Origin: an uncultured SAR116 cluster alpha proteobacterium
GTDB taxonomy: Bacteria; Pseudomonadota; Alphaproteobacteria; Puniceispirillales; Marisalimonadaceae
Direction: 5' to 3'
NCBI GenBank assembly: GCA_902590245.1
Contig: CACIWG010000005.1
Location: 19,966 to 83,965, forward strand
DNA: 64,000 nt
Of this stretch, positions 10,097-21,138 are shown piece by piece. The stretch's first letter is position 1; the number at the start of each line of letters is the position of its first letter. The position numbers were made by a program, and so were the translations under genes. The notes beneath the pieces are model-generated. The model worked only from the letters and a program-made list of their open reading frames with translations, did not search any database and was not told the origin of the DNA.

Positions 10097-11932
10097 TTAA
10101 TGTATTATCTTCTTTGGTTTAGGTCTTCTAATGGCAATAATAAGAGCTAATCCAGCAATTAAAATTGGTATCAAGCCTATATTGATGAACATAATTTTTG
10201 TTTTTAAATTATCAACATCACTTCTCAATTGAAATTTAACATTTCTAAGCTCAGCTCTCGTAGTCATCATTTCTGATTTAAATCCATCTATTGCTTTAAT
10301 TGTTTCAGGAGAAATTACATCACTTTCATTATTATTTTTCTTAGTAAGAATTTGAATCTTGTTTTCCATTTTTTCAAGTTTGGATACTAATTCTCTTTCC
10401 TTACTTAAGAATTTTTCTTCAGCAGATTTTTCTAGTTCAACTATTTTAGTAAATGGTTTCCAAGAAATACCCTTACCTCTTATCTCAGATAAAAATGACC
10501 CACCAATCATGTTTTCAACTACATTTAAAACAAAATCACCATTATTTGCGAAAGCAGAAACAATTTCCTGCCCAAGTAAATTTTGTTTTGTCAGCCAATT
10601 TCTATCCATTAACATGTCTGCATCACTTACTATTAGAATATTAGACATTTGTGATGATTTTTTGAGTCCGGTTTTCTTTTTAACGCCTTTTGGGAAAGCT
10701 GAATTTAGGTTATCTCTTAACCAACCAGATATTATAATTTTCTTATTATCAATTTTTAAATCCTTTATTAAATCTCTAGGATCAGATTTTGAATCACCTG
10801 CTTTGTCTGAATCAACTAAACCAGATATTTCACTGGACGTAATAAGTGGATCAAATTTAATTCCATCTTTAGGGTTTAAACCACCAGCGTTTGTAAATAT
10901 TATATTAGAAAGTTGGGCTAGTACACCGTCATTCTGATTAAGACCCTCATCAGTTACTTGTATCCAAGGATAGTTTGAAACTTCAACTTCTCGACCTTTA
11001 ATATTTCTAACGGTTCTCAGAGCATATTTTTTATCAGCAATAGATTTTTTGTTATTAAAATTAATTCCCCAAGTATCTAATAATTTTTTTAAATCAGAAC
11101 GAGGATTTAAAGCTGGCATTCCAGGATTAATACTCACTTCTGTTTCAGCATAAGGATCTAAAAATATTAATGTTGAACCACCTTTTAACACCCACTGTTC
11201 TATCATAAAAAGAGTTTCATCAGGGTAATATTTTGGGTTAATGAGCATTAAAACTTTTGTATTTTCTGGGAGTTCTGAAGCATTGTCTTTAACAAATTCC
11301 ACATCAAATAGTGATTTCATTTGGGTTAAAACTTGCTGTTCAGGCTTTCCTATTCTTGAATTAGCTTCTAAACCAAGGTTATCGATTATGCTGATTTTTG
11401 GTTTTTTTGTTTGTGCCAATTCAGCGATTAATCTTGTTAAATCATATTCTAGAAATGGTTCTCTTTCAGGAGAAAAAACATTAATATTTTTTTGACCAGT
11501 CGTTGAATTCGTGGCAGCCAGTCCAAAATATAGTGGATCATTATTATTCGATCCTCCAAAAGGACTAATACCCATACCTACTGCTCTATCTTCTTGATCA
11601 GAAAATGGTTTAGGATCGATAATTTCTAGAGTAATTTTACCGTCAGACATGTTGGCGTATGAATAAAGTAAAGATTCTACTCTGTTGGCGTAAGTAGATA
11701 ATTGAGGAGCAATCTCTACAAGTGTACTAGACATGAATAGCCTTAAATGTATTGGTTCATCAATATTCTTCAGAAATTTCTTTGTACCTGAACTTATTGT
11801 ATAAAGGTTATTTTGTGTAGTGTCTAAACTAACTCTGTTAAAAGTATTATTTGAAAATATATTTAAACTAAAGAAACAAATGATAGATAAAAATATAGAT
11901 AATTTTAAAATATTATTTTTTGAAATTTTCAT
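10097..11932 (-). CDS. GldG-family ABC-type uncharacterised transport auxiliary protein
   Basis: TTQNNLYTISSGTKKFLKNIDEPIHLRLFMSS, conserved ABC_transp_aux-type sequence, C-terminal TM and coiled coil. Confidence 0.85.
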   Translation of the reverse strand: MKISKNNILKLSIFLSIICFFSLNIFSNNTFNRVSLDTTQNNLYTISSGTKKFLKNIDEPIHLRLFMSSTLVEIAPQLSTYANRVESLLYSYANMSDGKITLEIIDPKPFSDQEDRAVGMGISPFGGSNNNDPLYFGLAATNSTTGQKNINVFSPEREPFLEYDLTRLIAELAQTKKPKISIIDNLGLEANSRIGKPEQQVLTQMKSLFDVEFVKDNASELPENTKVLMLINPKYYPDETLFMIEQWVLKGGSTLIFLDPYAETEVSINPGMPALNPRSDLKKLLDTWGINFNNKKSIADKKYALRTVRNIKGREVEVSNYPWIQVTDEGLNQNDGVLAQLSNIIFTNAGGLNPKDGIKFDPLITSSEISGLVDSDKAGDSKSDPRDLIKDLKIDNKKIIISGWLRDNLNSAFPKGVKKKTGLKKSSQMSNILIVSDADMLMDRNWLTKQNLLGQEIVSAFANNGDFVLNVVENMIGGSFLSEIRGKGISWKPFTKIVELEKSAEEKFLSKERELVSKLEKMENKIQILTKKNNNESDVISPETIKAIDGFKSEMMTTRAELRNVKFQLRSDVDNLKTKIMFINIGLIPILIAGLALIIAIRRPKPKKIIH

Positions 11933-11933
11933 A

Positions 11934-12680
11934 TTAATCAGCTTTTTTTAATTGAACTAAAAAGATATTGATAGATATACAAATCATAATCATAGAAATA
12001 AAAAAGATAAAAGTCGTTAAGTCTAGAACGCCATATTGAATTCTCTTAAAATGAGATAAAAAAGAAAAAGACTGGATAACTTCAGTCAACCATAAAGGCG
12101 CCCATGACCTAACGCTAGCCAAAACAAGTCCAAATCCAGACATAACCAAAATGAAACAGCTGATTGTTGAAACAATAAACGCTATTACTTGATTTTTTGT
12201 TAACATGGAAAGACAAGATGTTAAGGATAAAAAACATCCCGCCATTAACCAGCTCCCTAAGTAAGAAATAAAAATAACACCATTATCAGGTTCACCTAAA
12301 TAATTTACAGTTATCCATATTGGAATTGTCATTATGATAGCTAGTAGTGTAAAAAACCAACTAGCTAAAAATTTACCAAGTACTAATTGAGAGTTCGTCA
12401 CTGGTAATGTCATTAACAATTCAATAGTACCAGACTTTCTTTCTTCTGCCCACAGTCTCATTCCAATTGCGGGCATAAGAATTAAAAAAAGCCATGGATG
12501 CCATACAAAAAAAGAATTCAAATCAGCTTGACCTCTCTGAAAAAATTGTCCCATAAAAAAAGTCATTCCTGCTGATAATGCTAAAAAGACAAGAAGAAAG
12601 ATTGAAGCTAAAGGTGTTCTAAAATAACCAGTAAATTCTCTATTAAAAATGATCATTAATTTTTCAATATAAAGTTTCAT
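11934..12680 (-). CDS. ABC transporter permease (ABC-2/GldF-like)
   Basis: FNREFTGYFRTPLASIFL..., MRLWAEERKSGTIELLMTLPV. Confidence 0.9.
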   Translation of the reverse strand: MKLYIEKLMIIFNREFTGYFRTPLASIFLLVFLALSAGMTFFMGQFFQRGQADLNSFFVWHPWLFLILMPAIGMRLWAEERKSGTIELLMTLPVTNSQLVLGKFLASWFFTLLAIIMTIPIWITVNYLGEPDNGVIFISYLGSWLMAGCFLSLTSCLSMLTKNQVIAFIVSTISCFILVMSGFGLVLASVRSWAPLWLTEVIQSFSFLSHFKRIQYGVLDLTTFIFFISMIMICISINIFLVQLKKAD

Positions 12681-12687
12681 GATTCTC

Positions 12688-13401
12688 CTATTTTGTGATT
12701 TTTCTGAATATTGAATCTAAATTTTCTTTTTTATTCTTTAATATGTCTTTTGTCTCTTTATTTAAGAGTACTTTCCCCGAAGAAATTATGATAGTCCTAG
12801 AACATACAGCCTCAACTTCTTCGAGAATATGAGTCGAAATAATAATTCCTTTATTTTTAGAGATTGATTTAATTAGTTTTCTCATTTCAAATTTTTGATT
12901 TGGGTCTAATCCATCCGTTGGCTCATCTAATATCAAGATATCAGGATCATGAATTAAAGCTTGTGCAATTCCAACTCTTCTTTTGTACCCTTTGGATAAT
13001 GTTTCAATTATTTGATTTTGAACCTCTGAAAGATTTATATCTTTAAGCATTATTTCTAATCTTTTTTCAAGAAGTTCATCTTTTAAACCTCTCATTTTAC
13101 CAACAAAATATAAAAATGATTTAACAGTCATATCTGAATAGGATGGAGCACCTTCTGGTAGATAGCCGATAATAGATTTTGCATTAATTGGATCTTTTGA
13201 AAGATCAATTTTTTTTATTTCAATTGATCCAGAATCAGCTTCAAGAAATCCAGTAAGCATTTTCATTGTTGTCGATTTACCGGCGCCGTTTGGTCCTAGA
13301 AAACCGATAACCTCTCCAACATCCAGTGAAATGCTAATATCTGAAACAGCATTGATATTACCAAATGACTTGTATAAGTTTTTTGCTTCTAATAAGTTCA
13401 A
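12688..13401 (-). CDS. ABC transporter ATP-binding protein (GldA-like)
   Basis: Walker A GPNGAGKSTT, signature LSKGYKRRVGIAQAL, Walker B ILILDEPTDGLDP. Confidence 0.95.
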   Translation of the reverse strand: MNLLEAKNLYKSFGNINAVSDISISLDVGEVIGFLGPNGAGKSTTMKMLTGFLEADSGSIEIKKIDLSKDPINAKSIIGYLPEGAPSYSDMTVKSFLYFVGKMRGLKDELLEKRLEIMLKDINLSEVQNQIIETLSKGYKRRVGIAQALIHDPDILILDEPTDGLDPNQKFEMRKLIKSISKNKGIIISTHILEEVEAVCSRTIIISSGKVLLNKETKDILKNKKENLDSIFRKITK

Positions 13402-13471
13402 TATATCCTCGATGGAAGTTCAGATTTATGAAATATTTAATAAAATTTAATTTTTTTTCAAGTTAAATAAA

Positions 13472-14881
13472 TTAAAAGTTATCTAAATTTGGGAACTCTG
13501 GCTGACCAAATTCTTTTTCAAGTGCTATTCCTATCTCTATTGCCTTGCTATCATTTCCATTAGCACATAAAACCTGTAGACCTACTGGTAAGCAAGTATC
13601 ACTTTTATAGTCATTACAATATTTTTGAATAGGGTAGCTTATACCACATAAGTTAAATAAGTTTCCTGGTTGAGTGTTGGCAGAAGAAAGTAAACTTCTA
13701 TCATGAAGTTTTCCGTTTATTTCACAATCTTCAACCTTCATTGCTCTCATTACTGTAGTTGGAGAAATCAAAGCATCATAATCCTTAAAGAAGTCTGAAG
13801 CCATTATTTCTAATTCTTTTAATCTATTTTTGAATTTTAAATAGTCTGCCGATTTAACATCTAATCCAACCTTAGCTCTTTTAGCTGTAACAGGATCCAT
13901 ATTATCGCAATTCTCTAAAAACCTTTTTTCTCCAAAAGCATAGATAATTTCTGATCCTACTATTGGGGGAAAAAGATTAACTCTTTCCAAAGCTTCAGGA
14001 ATATCTAGTTCAATTAAGGTAGCTCCTTTTTCTTTTAATTTTTCACAAATTTTTTCATAGGCATTTTGAACTTCTTCATCCAGATCATCTGTGAAAGGTT
14101 TACCTAATTTAGCTAACTTTAGATTATTAAGATGAATAGGCCCTAAATCTTTAGTTACGCCAGATCCATATGTTTCAAATATGGTTTTTATATCCTCAAA
14201 TGACCTTGCTAATGGTCCTGGAGTGTCAAGTGTAGGTGAAAGTGGAAAAATACCATCAGTAGGCCAAACATCCTTTGTAGTTTTTAAACCAGCAACGCCC
14301 GTTAAAGATGCAGGTATTCTTACTGATCCTCCGGTATCGGTTCCAATTGCAAATGGTGTTAAACCAGATGCAACTGCGACTGCAGAGCCACTACTTGATC
14401 CACCTGGAATTCTATGAGTTTCTAAATCCCAGGGGTTCCATGGTGTTCCTCTATGTTTATTTAGGCCAGTTGCTCCTAGCGCAAATTCGACTGTATGCGT
14501 TTTTCCTATAACAACGCATCCTAATTCTTTAAGTCTTTTTACAAGATTCCCTTCTTTACCAGTAATGTCATCGGAATTTACCATAGATCCGTTTGTTGTC
14601 GGCATGTTATTTACAGAACAAATATCCTTTATCGCTACTGGCAAACCCATTAGAGGGCCTAGGTCAACTCCTGACTTTAATAATTTATCAATAGCGATTG
14701 CATTATTAATAGCTATTTTTTCATCGATGAAAATGAAAGCATTCAATTTATCATTTACGGCTTTTATTCTATTTAAATAAGACGTTACAATTTGCTCACA
14801 ATTAATTTTACCTTTTCTTAATTTTTTAGCAAAAAAATTTATACTTATATTTAAAAGTGGGTCATTAGGTAGGTTAGACAA
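13472..14881 (-). CDS. Amidase (amidase signature family)
   Basis: LPVAIKDI, GGSSSGSAVAVASGL, GTDTGGSVRIPAS. Confidence 0.95.
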   Translation of the reverse strand: MSNLPNDPLLNISINFFAKKLRKGKINCEQIVTSYLNRIKAVNDKLNAFIFIDEKIAINNAIAIDKLLKSGVDLGPLMGLPVAIKDICSVNNMPTTNGSMVNSDDITGKEGNLVKRLKELGCVVIGKTHTVEFALGATGLNKHRGTPWNPWDLETHRIPGGSSSGSAVAVASGLTPFAIGTDTGGSVRIPASLTGVAGLKTTKDVWPTDGIFPLSPTLDTPGPLARSFEDIKTIFETYGSGVTKDLGPIHLNNLKLAKLGKPFTDDLDEEVQNAYEKICEKLKEKGATLIELDIPEALERVNLFPPIVGSEIIYAFGEKRFLENCDNMDPVTAKRAKVGLDVKSADYLKFKNRLKELEIMASDFFKDYDALISPTTVMRAMKVEDCEINGKLHDRSLLSSANTQPGNLFNLCGISYPIQKYCNDYKSDTCLPVGLQVLCANGNDSKAIEIGIALEKEFGQPEFPNLDNF

Positions 14882-14893
14882 TCATATCTCCTT

Positions 14894-15292
14894 TTAATTT
14901 TTAAATTGATCTTTCATTGATTTAAATATTCCTTTAAGTCTTGGTGAAGTAGTGCAATCTGCCTCAAGAATAACATTTTCTTTCACATCAACAAACATTC
15001 CATCATATCTAATGGCTGGATATTTTGGGTTTGCTCTTAGTTGAAGTTTTCTGTCTGACTTTAATCTTAATCTTGCAATTTTATTTCTAAAAGGGACTAT
15101 TATGTCAGTACCTGGCACAGCTACAACAAATGAGTCATCGTCCAGTGAACATTTGTTATCTAATTTGACAGTAACAGACATCATTTTAACTTCTTTAAAA
15201 GCATTTTGTACATTTGGCATTCCAAACCATACTATTGCAAAAATAAATAATATTCCTAAAATACCAATTAGAATTTTTGCTATCATTTTCAT
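14894..15292 (-). CDS. Hypothetical membrane-anchored protein
   Basis: 132 aa ORF, N-terminal TM, basic soluble domain; no family recognised. Confidence 0.7.
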   Translation of the reverse strand: MKMIAKILIGILGILFIFAIVWFGMPNVQNAFKEVKMMSVTVKLDNKCSLDDDSFVVAVPGTDIIVPFRNKIARLRLKSDRKLQLRANPKYPAIRYDGMFVDVKENVILEADCTTSPRLKGIFKSMKDQFKN

Positions 15293-15379
15293 TATAATTT
15301 ATTATACACATAAATACGTAAAAAAAATTAATAAACCATGATTATAAAATAAATTTATATATATTTAAATTAATACATT

Positions 15380-16564
15380 ATGTCAGAATTTGAACGGATA
15401 AATAGACTACCAACTTACGTTTTTCAAGAAGTCAACGACTTAAAAGCAAAGTTGAGGCATAAAGGAAAAGATATTATTGATTTTGGTATGGGTAACCCTG
15501 ATATGCCTACACCAAGTCATATCCGTGAAAAACTTCAAGAAACAGTCAACAAACCTGGTACAGGACGATATTCTACAAGTAGAGGAATACCAGGGTTAAG
15601 GAAAGCACAAGTTTCTTATTATGAACGAAGATTTGGTGTTAAATTAGATCCAGATAAAGAAGTTGTTGTTACACTTGGATCAAAAGAAGGGTTAGCTAAT
15701 CTTGCTCAAGCAATTACATCTCCAGGTGATATAATTTTATCACCAAATCCATCATATCCAATTCACCCATATGGATTTATTATCGCCGGAGCATCATTAA
15801 GGCATTTGCCAGCAATGGAAGATGGACAATTTAATCAAGAATTATTTTTAGAAAAATTAGATAGAGCTATCCGACATTCAGTACCTTCTCCAAAAGCAGT
15901 GATTGTATCTTTTCCATCTAATCCAACTGCCCAGATTGTTGATTTGGGTTTTTATGAAGAAGTTGTCAAAATAGGATTGAAATATAATACGTTTATTTTA
16001 TCTGACTTGGCTTACGCAGAAATTTATTTTGGTGATAATCCCCCACCATCTATTTTACAAGTTAAAAATTCTAAGAAAATTTGTGTAGAATTTACATCAA
16101 TGTCTAAAACATATGCTATGGCAGGTTGGAGAATTGGGTTTGCTGTTGGAAATAAAAACCTCATTGCGGCACTTACCAAAATTAAATCTTATTTAGATTA
16201 CGGCGCTTTTACTCCAGTACAGGTTGCAGCTGCATCAGCTTTAAATGGTCCACAAGATTGTGTTAAAAATATTAGAAATACCTATAAGTCTAGAAGAGAT
16301 ACTTTGATAAAATCTATGTCAAGAAGTGGGTGGGAGATTCCCAAACCAGAGGCAAGTATGTTTGCTTGGGCACCAATTCCAAAAATGTACGAGAAAAAAG
16401 GATCTTTAGCCTTTTCAAAAGATTTAATGCTAAAAGCAAGTGTGGCTGTTGCTCCAGGTATAGCCTTTGGAGAATATGGAGAAGGATTTGTAAGAATTGG
16501 CCTTGTAGAAAATGATCATAGAATAAGACAAGCAGCCAAAAATATAAAGAAACTATTAGGTTAA
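15380..16564 (+). CDS. Class I/II PLP aminotransferase (LL-DAP aminotransferase/AlaC-like)
   Basis: DFGMGNPDMPTP, SMSKTYAMAGWRIGFAVGN PLP-lysine motif. Confidence 0.92.
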   Translation: MSEFERINRLPTYVFQEVNDLKAKLRHKGKDIIDFGMGNPDMPTPSHIREKLQETVNKPGTGRYSTSRGIPGLRKAQVSYYERRFGVKLDPDKEVVVTLGSKEGLANLAQAITSPGDIILSPNPSYPIHPYGFIIAGASLRHLPAMEDGQFNQELFLEKLDRAIRHSVPSPKAVIVSFPSNPTAQIVDLGFYEEVVKIGLKYNTFILSDLAYAEIYFGDNPPPSILQVKNSKKICVEFTSMSKTYAMAGWRIGFAVGNKNLIAALTKIKSYLDYGAFTPVQVAAASALNGPQDCVKNIRNTYKSRRDTLIKSMSRSGWEIPKPEASMFAWAPIPKMYEKKGSLAFSKDLMLKASVAVAPGIAFGEYGEGFVRIGLVENDHRIRQAAKNIKKLLG

Positions 16565-17785
16565 AGAATTAAAAAAGTTTTTTAAATTTAAATCACTTGT
16601 AAAAAGATCTTTTTTAAGAAGATGTCTTTTTTCCCAATTATTTTTCATAATCAAGTGGTGTCCTGGACTATTGATGCTTTCAACTGCCTGCAGTTGATTA
16701 TCTACAAATATAAAATTAGAAAATTTAGAGCTTTCTTGAGAACCTAGTACTTTGGTTTCAATATTTGAATTTAAATCTAATAGCCCTACTATTTGAAGTT
16801 TTATATTAAGTTGATCAGACCAAAACCATGGCACAAAATTATAATGTTCTTTCATGCCAAGAATATTTTTTGCAACTGTCTTTGCCTGATCTGTTGCATT
16901 TTGTATAGACTCTAATCTAACTTCTTTTGAATAGTAATCAAAAAAACAACAATCTCCAATTGCATAAATATCATCAATATTAGTTTCTAAAAAGGAGTTA
17001 ACTTTAATTTTATTAAATTCATTTACTTTAATACTTTTAAATAATAAATCATTTGGTTGAGAGCCAGCGGATATTAGTACCATTCCAGAATTTATTTTTG
17101 TATCATCAGATAAAACAATATTCATTGTAGAGTTTTCATCAGATTTAAAAGATTTAAAAGATTTATTGAATATGAACTTTATTCCAGATTTTGCGTAATA
17201 ATTTATTAGCCATCTAGATAAATCTTTAGATATAGATCTTCCCATTACATTTTTACTATTTTCAATTATTGTAACATCTTTATTTAATTGAAGTGCTGTT
17301 GTGGCAATTTCTAATCCAATAAAACCTGCACCAATAATAGTAATAGATTGAATTTCAGAAATTTTTTTTCTAATTCTCTTAGAGTCCTCTAAATTTCTCA
17401 AAGAAAAAAAAGTACCTTTATGATACTCTTCAGTATCTATTCCTAAAAGATTATTTTTAGATCCAGTAGCAATTACTAATTTGTCATAATGATATAAATT
17501 ATCTTCTTCATCACTTAATGATTTATTTTTATGATTTATGAATTTGATATTTGTGTTTAGTTTTAAATCAATTTTGTTATTAACATACCATTCCTTACTT
17601 CTGAGAAGAGCTTCTTTTGTATCAAATGATTTAATGTATGACTTTGAGAGGGGTGGTTTTTGATACGGTAATGTATTCTCTTGATCAAATATTTCAATTT
17701 TTCCAGAGAATCCTAAATTTCTTAAACTTGCTGCAGTTTCTATTCCTGCGTGCCCTGCTCCAATAATTAAAACTTTATTATCCAT
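16556..17785 (-). CDS. FAD-dependent ferredoxin/rubredoxin reductase-like oxidoreductase
   Basis: VLIIGAGHAGIETAASLRNLGFSGKI, YQKPPLSKSY, IYAIGDC, WFWSDQLNIKLQIVG. Confidence 0.9.
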   Translation of the reverse strand: MDNKVLIIGAGHAGIETAASLRNLGFSGKIEIFDQENTLPYQKPPLSKSYIKSFDTKEALLRSKEWYVNNKIDLKLNTNIKFINHKNKSLSDEEDNLYHYDKLVIATGSKNNLLGIDTEEYHKGTFFSLRNLEDSKRIRKKISEIQSITIIGAGFIGLEIATTALQLNKDVTIIENSKNVMGRSISKDLSRWLINYYAKSGIKFIFNKSFKSFKSDENSTMNIVLSDDTKINSGMVLISAGSQPNDLLFKSIKVNEFNKIKVNSFLETNIDDIYAIGDCCFFDYYSKEVRLESIQNATDQAKTVAKNILGMKEHYNFVPWFWSDQLNIKLQIVGLLDLNSNIETKVLGSQESSKFSNFIFVDNQLQAVESINSPGHHLIMKNNWEKRHLLKKDLFTSDLNLKNFFNSLT

Positions 17786-17844
17786 TAATTATTAGAAATT
17801 AATTTGATTTGATATAATAATCAAGTAACTGTTACAATTTAAAA

Positions 17845-19452
17845 ATGAAAACATTTCCAAAGTTTAAATTTAGAAATTTTACCTCTCCAAGTAAATCACA
17901 TGCGATTTCAAAAGATGGAATTGTAGCTAGCTCACATCCGTTATCAAGTCAATTAGGGTTAGATATGTTAAAAGATGGAGCAAATGCTGTGGATGTTGCA
18001 ATTGCTATGTCAATTGTTTTATGTTTTGCAGAACCGCACATGACAGGTATAGGTGGTGATTGTTTTGCATTAATATCAAAATCTGGAAAGACGAAAGATA
18101 TTAAAGTTTTAAACGCATCAGGTTATGCTGGAAGAAATTATGATCTAAAGTATTTTTTAGACAAAAATATAACAACTATTGAACCATTTTCATCGCACGC
18201 AGTGACGATCCCAGGTGCTATTGCTGGATGGAAAGAACTTCATGATAAATATGGGTTTTTAAAATGGAAGGATATTTTTAATATTGCAATTGATGTTGTT
18301 AAAGACGGTGTTTTAGTTAACGAAAGAGTGTCTCGAGACTGGAAAAGAAATGAAAAAAAACTCTTAGAAAATAATGAGACGAAAAAAATCTTTACTAAAG
18401 ATCATTTAGCTTATGAATACTTAGACAATTTCAAAAATAATAATTTGTTAAATTCAATCAAATTTATTGCTGAGGAAGGTAAAAATGGATTTTATCAAGG
18501 ATCAATCGCAGATAATATTGTAAGCACATTAAACGATTTGGGAGGGCTTCATACATCTGAAGACTTTTCAAAATATGAACCAGTTTGGGAAGATCCTATT
18601 AAATTCGATTATAATGGTTTTACAATTTATGAGGCCCCACCAAATGGCCAGGGAATTGTAGTTTTTTTTATTTTAGAATTATTAAAACAATTTGATATGA
18701 AAAACTTATCAAAATCAGATTATTATCATGTTTATGTTGAAGCAGTAAAAATAGCCTATTCTTTAAGAGATAAGTTTCTTGGTGATCCAAAGTACCAAAA
18801 AATAGATTTGATGAATTTAATACAAGAAAATATTATTAAAAATTATGTTAACAAAATTAATTTAAATTATGCAAGTGTTATGGAAATTTCTGATTTTCCA
18901 GACCATAAAGATACAATTTATTTAACGGTAAAAGATAAAAATGGAATGATAATTTCATTTATAAATTCTTTATTTGATCAATTTGGAAGTGGAATTACAG
19001 CTCCACAAACTGGGATCTTATTACATTGTAGAGGAAAGAGTTTTAACTTAAAGGAAAATCATCCAAATCAAATATCTGGAAGAAAAAGGCCCTTGCATAC
19101 AATTATCCCTGGAATGATTGGAAGAAATGATGACATTGTAGGATCATTTGGTATTATGGGGGGGCATTATCAAGCAGCAGGACATGCGTTTATTTTGTCT
19201 CAAATTTTAGACTTCCATTTGAGCCCACAATGTGCTCTAGATTTGCCACGAGTTTTTCCAAATAATGGAATACTTGATATCGAAGAAAACTTTGACTCAG
19301 ATTTAATTGCAGAACTTAAAAATAAAGGTCATAAAATTAATTATCCTGCACTTCCAATTGGAGGTGGTCAAATAATTGTTAATGATTTTGATAAAGGTAT
19401 ATCTTTAGGTGCTAGCGACTGGAGAAAAGATGGTATTGCATTAGGTGTCTAA
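17845..19452 (+). CDS. ggt: Gamma-glutamyltransferase family protein
   Basis: ANAVDVAIAMSIVLCFAEPHMTGIGGDCFAL; threonine nucleophile region HKDTIYLTVKD. Confidence 0.92.
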   Translation: MKTFPKFKFRNFTSPSKSHAISKDGIVASSHPLSSQLGLDMLKDGANAVDVAIAMSIVLCFAEPHMTGIGGDCFALISKSGKTKDIKVLNASGYAGRNYDLKYFLDKNITTIEPFSSHAVTIPGAIAGWKELHDKYGFLKWKDIFNIAIDVVKDGVLVNERVSRDWKRNEKKLLENNETKKIFTKDHLAYEYLDNFKNNNLLNSIKFIAEEGKNGFYQGSIADNIVSTLNDLGGLHTSEDFSKYEPVWEDPIKFDYNGFTIYEAPPNGQGIVVFFILELLKQFDMKNLSKSDYYHVYVEAVKIAYSLRDKFLGDPKYQKIDLMNLIQENIIKNYVNKINLNYASVMEISDFPDHKDTIYLTVKDKNGMIISFINSLFDQFGSGITAPQTGILLHCRGKSFNLKENHPNQISGRKRPLHTIIPGMIGRNDDIVGSFGIMGGHYQAAGHAFILSQILDFHLSPQCALDLPRVFPNNGILDIEENFDSDLIAELKNKGHKINYPALPIGGGQIIVNDFDKGISLGASDWRKDGIALGV

Positions 19453-19470
19453 AAAATATAAAGATAATGT

Positions 19471-20151
19471 ATGCAAACATTAAATTTCACTGATAAAAAA
19501 ACAATATCAGAATTGACCGCTAAAATGCTCTTTGAAATTGATGCAGTTCATTTTAGAAGTGATAAACCATTTATATTTACTTCGGGTACTGCTAGTCCTG
19601 TCTACATCGACTGCAGAAAGATAATTTCATATCCAAGAGTGAGAAGTACTTTAATGGATTTTGGCGCTTCTGTACTTGCAAAGAATGTTGGTTTTGAACA
19701 ATTTGATGCTGTTGCAGGAGGTGAAACTGCTGGAATACCTTTTGCTGCATTTATAGCGGAGAGACTTAGTTTACCAATGCAATATGTCAGAAAAAAACCA
19801 AAAGGTTTTGGAAGAGATGCATTAATTGAGGGAGATATAAAGGAAGGACAAAGAATTCTTCTAGTTGAAGATCTTACAACTGATGGTGGAAGTAAGCTTA
19901 ATTTTGCAAATGCAATCAGAAAAGCAGGTGCAATTGTAAATCATACATTTGTAATTTTTTATTATGACATTTTTAAAGATACTATATCTTCACTTCAAAA
20001 TAATTCATTAAACTTGCATTATCTTGCGACCTGGTGGGATGTTTTAAATTGTGCTAAAGAATTAAATAAATTTGATCAAATGACATTACAAGCTGTTGAA
20101 AACTTTTTAAATAATCCAAAAGTTTGGTCTAAAGAAAATGGTGGGAAATAA
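19471..20151 (+). CDS. pyrE: Orotate phosphoribosyltransferase
   Basis: [22 protein letters not shown] motif [14 protein letters not shown]. Confidence 0.95.
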   Translation: MQTLNFTDKKTISELTAKMLFEIDAVHFRSDKPFIFTSGTASPVYIDCRKIISYPRVRSTLMDFGASVLAKNVGFEQFDAVAGGETAGIPFAAFIAERLSLPMQYVRKKPKGFGRDALIEGDIKEGQRILLVEDLTTDGGSKLNFANAIRKAGAIVNHTFVIFYYDIFKDTISSLQNNSLNLHYLATWWDVLNCAKELNKFDQMTLQAVENFLNNPKVWSKENGGK

Positions 20152-20160
20152 TTAATCATT

Positions 20161-21075
20161 TTAATTTATTTTCATTTCTCTTAAAGTAATGAATAAGCAA
20201 GATGTAAGAATAAAGATACCTCCAATTATTTGATTCTGACTAGGAATTTCATTCCAAATAACAAAACCAAATATACCTGCTAATGGAATAGCAATATATC
20301 TTAGTGTTACAAGAATTGTTGCATCAGCATATTTGTAGCTTGTTGTCATAAAATATTGCACAAATGATCCAATAAAGCCTAACAAAAGTAAAATATTCAA
20401 AAAATAATTTGGTTCAAACAATAATTCACTTCCAAAAGTTCCTTTTTGACCAATTATACTTGAGCCAAATATGATTATTCCAGAAACAACAAAAAAAGAA
20501 GTAATACAGTTGTGAATTAATGCGGTAGTAGTAGGATGTTCAGTTTTACCTAGTTTTCTCAAAATCAAAGCAAGACCCGCGTGACTTAATGCACTTATAG
20601 TTGCCATAGTTAAACCCAAGGGAGATAAGTCACTTGTTCCATTAATAATTCCAATAGGATTAGTCATCAAATAAACACCAAATAAACCTACTAAGACAGC
20701 TATCCATCTTCTAATACCAATTTTTTCCCCTAAAAAAATGGGAGCTAAAATTGTTACAAAAATTGCAGAACTTTGAGCAAGTGCTGTTACTAAGCCTATT
20801 GGTATTAGCTGTAGGGATAAGAAAACTAAAAGCATGGTCGTTAAACCAAAAGCAGACCTTAACAAAACGTAAAACCAATTGTTAATTTTAAAGAAGTTAG
20901 TTTTTCTAGCAATAATTGCAAATATAAATAACAGAGGTAAAGAAAATACAAAACGACCAAACAAAATCATTAAAAAATCTACATCATAAGTTAAATCTTT
21001 AACCATCATGTGTGTGACAAGAGCTAATACTATTCCAATTAAACCGATTAAAGAACCAAGTAGATTATTTGTCAT
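20161..21075 (-). CDS. DMT/EamA family transporter
   Basis: 304 aa, ten TM segments, EamA repeat features. Confidence 0.88.
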   Translation of the reverse strand: MTNNLLGSLIGLIGIVLALVTHMMVKDLTYDVDFLMILFGRFVFSLPLLFIFAIIARKTNFFKINNWFYVLLRSAFGLTTMLLVFLSLQLIPIGLVTALAQSSAIFVTILAPIFLGEKIGIRRWIAVLVGLFGVYLMTNPIGIINGTSDLSPLGLTMATISALSHAGLALILRKLGKTEHPTTTALIHNCITSFFVVSGIIIFGSSIIGQKGTFGSELLFEPNYFLNILLLLGFIGSFVQYFMTTSYKYADATILVTLRYIAIPLAGIFGFVIWNEIPSQNQIIGGIFILTSCLFITLREMKIN

Positions 21076-21138
21076 AAATTATTTGAATATAAATTTAATT
21101 TTATTATTATCTAGACAAAGTAATTCAAAAGTAAAAAT

